Positions 61,916 to 64,000 of a DNA stretch of 64,000 bases are shown one piece after another (the first letter of the stretch is position 1; every line of letters starts with the position of its first letter). Position numbers and translations under genes: made by a program. The DNA lies in contig NZ_BMDO01000002.1 in NCBI RefSeq assembly GCF_014635825.1, forward strand, positions 62,001 through 126,000. Reading direction: 5' to 3'. The notes below the pieces were generated by a model. That model was given only the letters and a program-made list of their open reading frames with translations. It did not search any database and was not told the DNA's origin. This DNA comes from Mucilaginibacter galii. Lineage in GTDB: Bacteria > Bacteroidota > Bacteroidia > Sphingobacteriales > Sphingobacteriaceae.

Positions 61916-62024
61916 TCGTATTAATAGCCCTACAAGTTTAGTACGCGGGTTTATCAAAAATAGTTTTATGCCACAAAAATAAACTTTTCGAATAAACAGG
62001 TAACGCTTTTAACAATACTTAACA

Positions 62025-62303
62025 CTACCGCAGGTTTTCGGGCAGTACGGCGTTAGGGTCATCAATATCGGTTAAGTTCAGGGCCTCAACGGCAGTTATT
62101 TCAGGCACGGCTCTCATAATGGCCTGCTCAATCCCTGCTTTTAAGGTCATGATGCTCATGGGGCACGAGCCGCATGAACCTAATAATTTTAACTTCACCA
62201 CATTATCAGGCGTAATCTCCTCCACTGAAACGTTCCCGCCATCAGCCTCCAGATATGGTCTTATGGTATCAAGGGCTGCTTCTACCTGATCAACTAAACT
62301 CAT
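62025..62303 (-). CDS. NifU C-terminal domain (Nfu-type) iron-sulfur carrier
   Basis: The 92-residue protein is a stand-alone Nfu domain: the start VEAALDTIRPYLEADGGNVS and the cluster-binding motif CGSCPMS in LLGSCGSCPMSIMTLKAGIE, with the CxxC cysteines near residues 43-46. It carries an Fe-S cluster to target proteins. It follows the Mrp gene by 34 bp on the same strand, and both belong to Fe-S cluster assembly, so the pair is functionally coherent. Confidence 0.96.
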   Translation of the reverse strand: MSLVDQVEAALDTIRPYLEADGGNVSVEEITPDNVVKLKLLGSCGSCPMSIMTLKAGIEQAIMRAVPEITAVEALNLTDIDDPNAVLPENLR

Positions 62304-62337
62304 GTTTATAATTTTATTAATGTAAAGATATTATTTT

Positions 62338-63426
62338 TTAACGATTTATTACATCGGCATAATTGGTAGCCTTTGCGTTATTGATCGAAATTTGCTGGGC
62401 TACACGCTCGGCAATATTTTTAAATGCTACATCCATAATGCCATCGCCGTTAAGTACTACAGGTGTACCGGCATCGCCGCTTTCGCTAATGCTTTTTACC
62501 AAAGGTATTTCGCCTAAAAACGGAGCACCAACCAGGTTGGCCAGTTTTAAACCGCCGCCTTGGCCAAAAATGTAGTACTTATTATCCGGCAGCTCGGCAG
62601 GGGTAAAGTACGACATGTTTTCGATCACCCCTAAAATAGGTACGTTGATAGATTCCATCATGAGCATGCCCACGCCTTTCTTAGCATCGGCCAAAGCCAC
62701 ATCCTGCGGGGTTGTTACAATAACAGCACCGGTAATAGGGAAGCTTTGGGTAACAGTGATATGGATATCGCCGGTACCGGGGGGCAAATCAACCACCAGG
62801 TAATCCAGGTCGCCCCAATCGGCATCGTTAAATAGTTGTTTTACCGCGGTAGAAACCATTGGTCCGCGCCACGGCACGGGTTGGTTAGGGTCGGTAAAGA
62901 AACCGATAGATAACAGCTTGATGCCGTATTTCTCAATGGGCTCTATACGCGTTTTTCCATTTTCCTGGCTGGCCCGCGGGCGTGCACCTTCTAACCCAAA
63001 CATAATAGGCACCGATGGGCCGTAAATATCGGCATCAATTAAACCTACTTTTGCACCCAAGGCCGAAAGCCCCAGTGCCAAATTGGCTGCCACGGTAGAT
63101 TTACCTACCCCGCCTTTACCCGAGGCTACGGCAATAATATTCTTCACGCCAGGCACGCCGGTGTTCTTTTGCGTGGTAACCCGCGAGGTCATGTTAACGC
63201 TCACCTCAATCTCAGGGCTGATGAAATGGCTGATGGCGTTGCGGCAGGCATTCTCTATCAATCCTTTCAACGGGCAGGCCGGTGTGGTGAGGATTACTGA
63301 AAAGCTGAGCTTGTTGCCATCAATATGTATATCCTGGATCATGTTCAGCGTTACCAGATCTTTCTTCAAATCAGGCTCTTCAACATTACTCAGGGCTTGT
63401 AAAACTTGTTCTTGTGATAATTGCAT
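62338..63426 (-). CDS. Mrp/NBP35-family iron-sulfur carrier ATPase (ApbC)
   Basis: The 362-residue protein has an N-terminal MIP18/DUF59 domain (about 1-85, LILTTPACPL-like segment) and a P-loop ATPase domain with the deviant Walker A GKGGVGKST (about 103-111), then VGLIDADIYGPSVP and DLPPGTGDIHIT. It loads and transfers Fe-S clusters. The CPxC motif that bridges clusters in many Mrp proteins is missing after ENMSYF (the sequence continues TPAELPDNKYYIFG), as in other Bacteroidota homologues I recall. The first Met is the start. Confidence 0.95.
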   Translation of the reverse strand: MQLSQEQVLQALSNVEEPDLKKDLVTLNMIQDIHIDGNKLSFSVILTTPACPLKGLIENACRNAISHFISPEIEVSVNMTSRVTTQKNTGVPGVKNIIAVASGKGGVGKSTVAANLALGLSALGAKVGLIDADIYGPSVPIMFGLEGARPRASQENGKTRIEPIEKYGIKLLSIGFFTDPNQPVPWRGPMVSTAVKQLFNDADWGDLDYLVVDLPPGTGDIHITVTQSFPITGAVIVTTPQDVALADAKKGVGMLMMESINVPILGVIENMSYFTPAELPDNKYYIFGQGGGLKLANLVGAPFLGEIPLVKSISESGDAGTPVVLNGDGIMDVAFKNIAERVAQQISINNAKATNYADVINR

Positions 63427-63442
63427 GCTATGTAAATTGGCG

Positions 63443-63450
63443 CAAATTTA
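63443..63450 (-). promoter_or_regulatory. -7 box of the Mrp-nfu operon
   Basis: TAAATTTG on the minus strand, 16 nt upstream of the Mrp start codon; exact match to TAnnTTTG. No -33 TTTG at the normal distance is visible. Confidence 0.45.
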
Positions 63451-63522
63451 GTAAAACAGCCTTGCATTGCTTTTGTTAAAGAATATTTGCGGTTGGAAAT
63501 CGTTTTATAGCCGATAAGATTT

Positions 63523-63530
63523 TAGTTTTG
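63523..63530 (+). promoter_or_regulatory. -7 box of the AsmA-like gene
   Basis: TAGTTTTG, 14 nt upstream of the ATG at 63545; exact match to TAnnTTTG. The -33 element is not clear. It is divergent from the Mrp promoter. Confidence 0.4.
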
Positions 63531-63544
63531 GATAAAATTTACTG

Positions 63545-64000
63545 ATGCATCGCCCTACTCCTAAATATCTGCGTATAGCTGCCATTGTAATTGGCGTGCT
63601 CATACTTGTTCTGCTTATAGGCGGCTACATCGCTTATTCTAAACGCGAAACTTTACTGCAAACTGCTATCAGCAAAGCTAAGGCAAAAGCCCTCTGTGAG
63701 TATAATTTAGATGTAAAAATAGGTACGGCACAATTTACCGGCTTAAGCACGGTTGCCTTTAACGGCATCAGCGTGGTACCTTACCAGCGCGATAGCCTCA
63801 TCAGGATTGATAATTTTGAGGTTAGTGTAAAACTGCTGCCGCTAATATTGGGTGAGGTTAAGCTTTCAGATGTTACCCTCAAAAACGGATGGTTAAATCT
63901 CACCAGTAAGAACGGTGTCCGTAATTTTGATTTCCTGTTCAGGAAAAAGAAAGATTCTACCAATACCAAATCCAAATCGGGGTTAAACGAACTGGCCGAT
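63545..64000 (+). CDS. AsmA-like membrane-anchored protein, 3' truncated by the window
   Basis: The 152 codons visible start MHRPTPKYLRIAAIVIGVLI, continue with a single membrane helix (about 9-29) and then periplasmic sequence typical of AsmA-family proteins: LCEYNLDVKIGTAQFTGL, ISVVPYQRDSLIRIDNFEVS and LPLILGEVKLSDVTLKNGWL, the 'beta-taco' strands that shield lipids. AsmA/TamB/YhdP-type proteins help move phospholipids to the outer membrane. The gene runs past the end of the window, so its total length is unknown. Confidence 0.83.
   Translation, partial: MHRPTPKYLRIAAIVIGVLILVLLIGGYIAYSKRETLLQTAISKAKAKALCEYNLDVKIGTAQFTGLSTVAFNGISVVPYQRDSLIRIDNFEVSVKLLPLILGEVKLSDVTLKNGWLNLTSKNGVRNFDFLFRKKKDSTNTKSKSGLNELAD

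Overview
The window is chromosomal DNA of a Bacteroidota member, most likely family Sphingobacteriaceae (Mucilaginibacter- or Pedobacter-like). This rests on the promoter type (TTTG about 20 nt from TAnnTTTG), the absence of Shine-Dalgarno sequences, the Bacteroidota-only type VI secretion genes (TssN/O/P/Q/R), the HYC_CC_PP metal protein and the protein families throughout. No rRNA, tRNA, CRISPR array, insertion sequence or prophage is visible.

Layout. 1-1270: end of a sugar kinase, then a repeat-filled gap. 1271-4647: minus-strand metal (probably copper) cluster. 4719-13742: housekeeping and hypothetical genes, including dapF, a DegP/HtrA protease, a rhomboid protease and a regulator/oxidoreductase pair. 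13873-37708: a type VI secretion system of the Bacteroidota type (T6SSiii). 37792-53468: metabolic and envelope genes (yjdM, TlpA-like redoxin, M13 peptidase, pnuC, fumC, S1/P1 nuclease, hisS, C-terminal protease, murQ, Bax inhibitor-1 family). 53492-58911: a SAM riboswitch and the methionine genes metH and metF, with a four-helix-bundle protein cassette between them. 58914-64000: redox enzymes, a small lipoprotein, the NifU-like and Mrp iron-sulfur carriers and the start of an AsmA-like protein.

The T6SS is the centre of the window. Baseplate (TssK, G, F, E), membrane complex (TssN and TssQ-O-P-R), sheath (TssB, C), ClpV/TssH, two Hcp tubes, VgrG and PAAR are all present. The TssJLM membrane complex of Pseudomonadota is absent, as expected for T6SSiii. 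Orientation is mixed: tssK-tssN and tssF-tssE lie on the minus strand and tssG on the plus strand, overlapping tssF tail to tail by 4 nt. Cargo follows hcp: a COG5526-like lysozyme with a lipoprotein as candidate immunity, then VgrG, a PAAR protein with a glycine-rich C-terminal domain, a membrane protein starting 1 nt after it (candidate immunity), and two related proteins (one exported, one cytosolic with an extra domain) that may act as adaptor or immunity. This cargo block is the most likely place for new biology.

Other points of interest: a complete small minus-strand transcription unit at 39681-39897 (promoter, hairpins, 14-codon ORF, terminator); two genes whose -7 box sits 4 nt from the ATG, suggesting leaderless mRNA; an AT-rich patch with foreign-looking codons inside hisS; and several families of intergenic palindromes, one of which resembles DNA inside a lipoprotein signal sequence.
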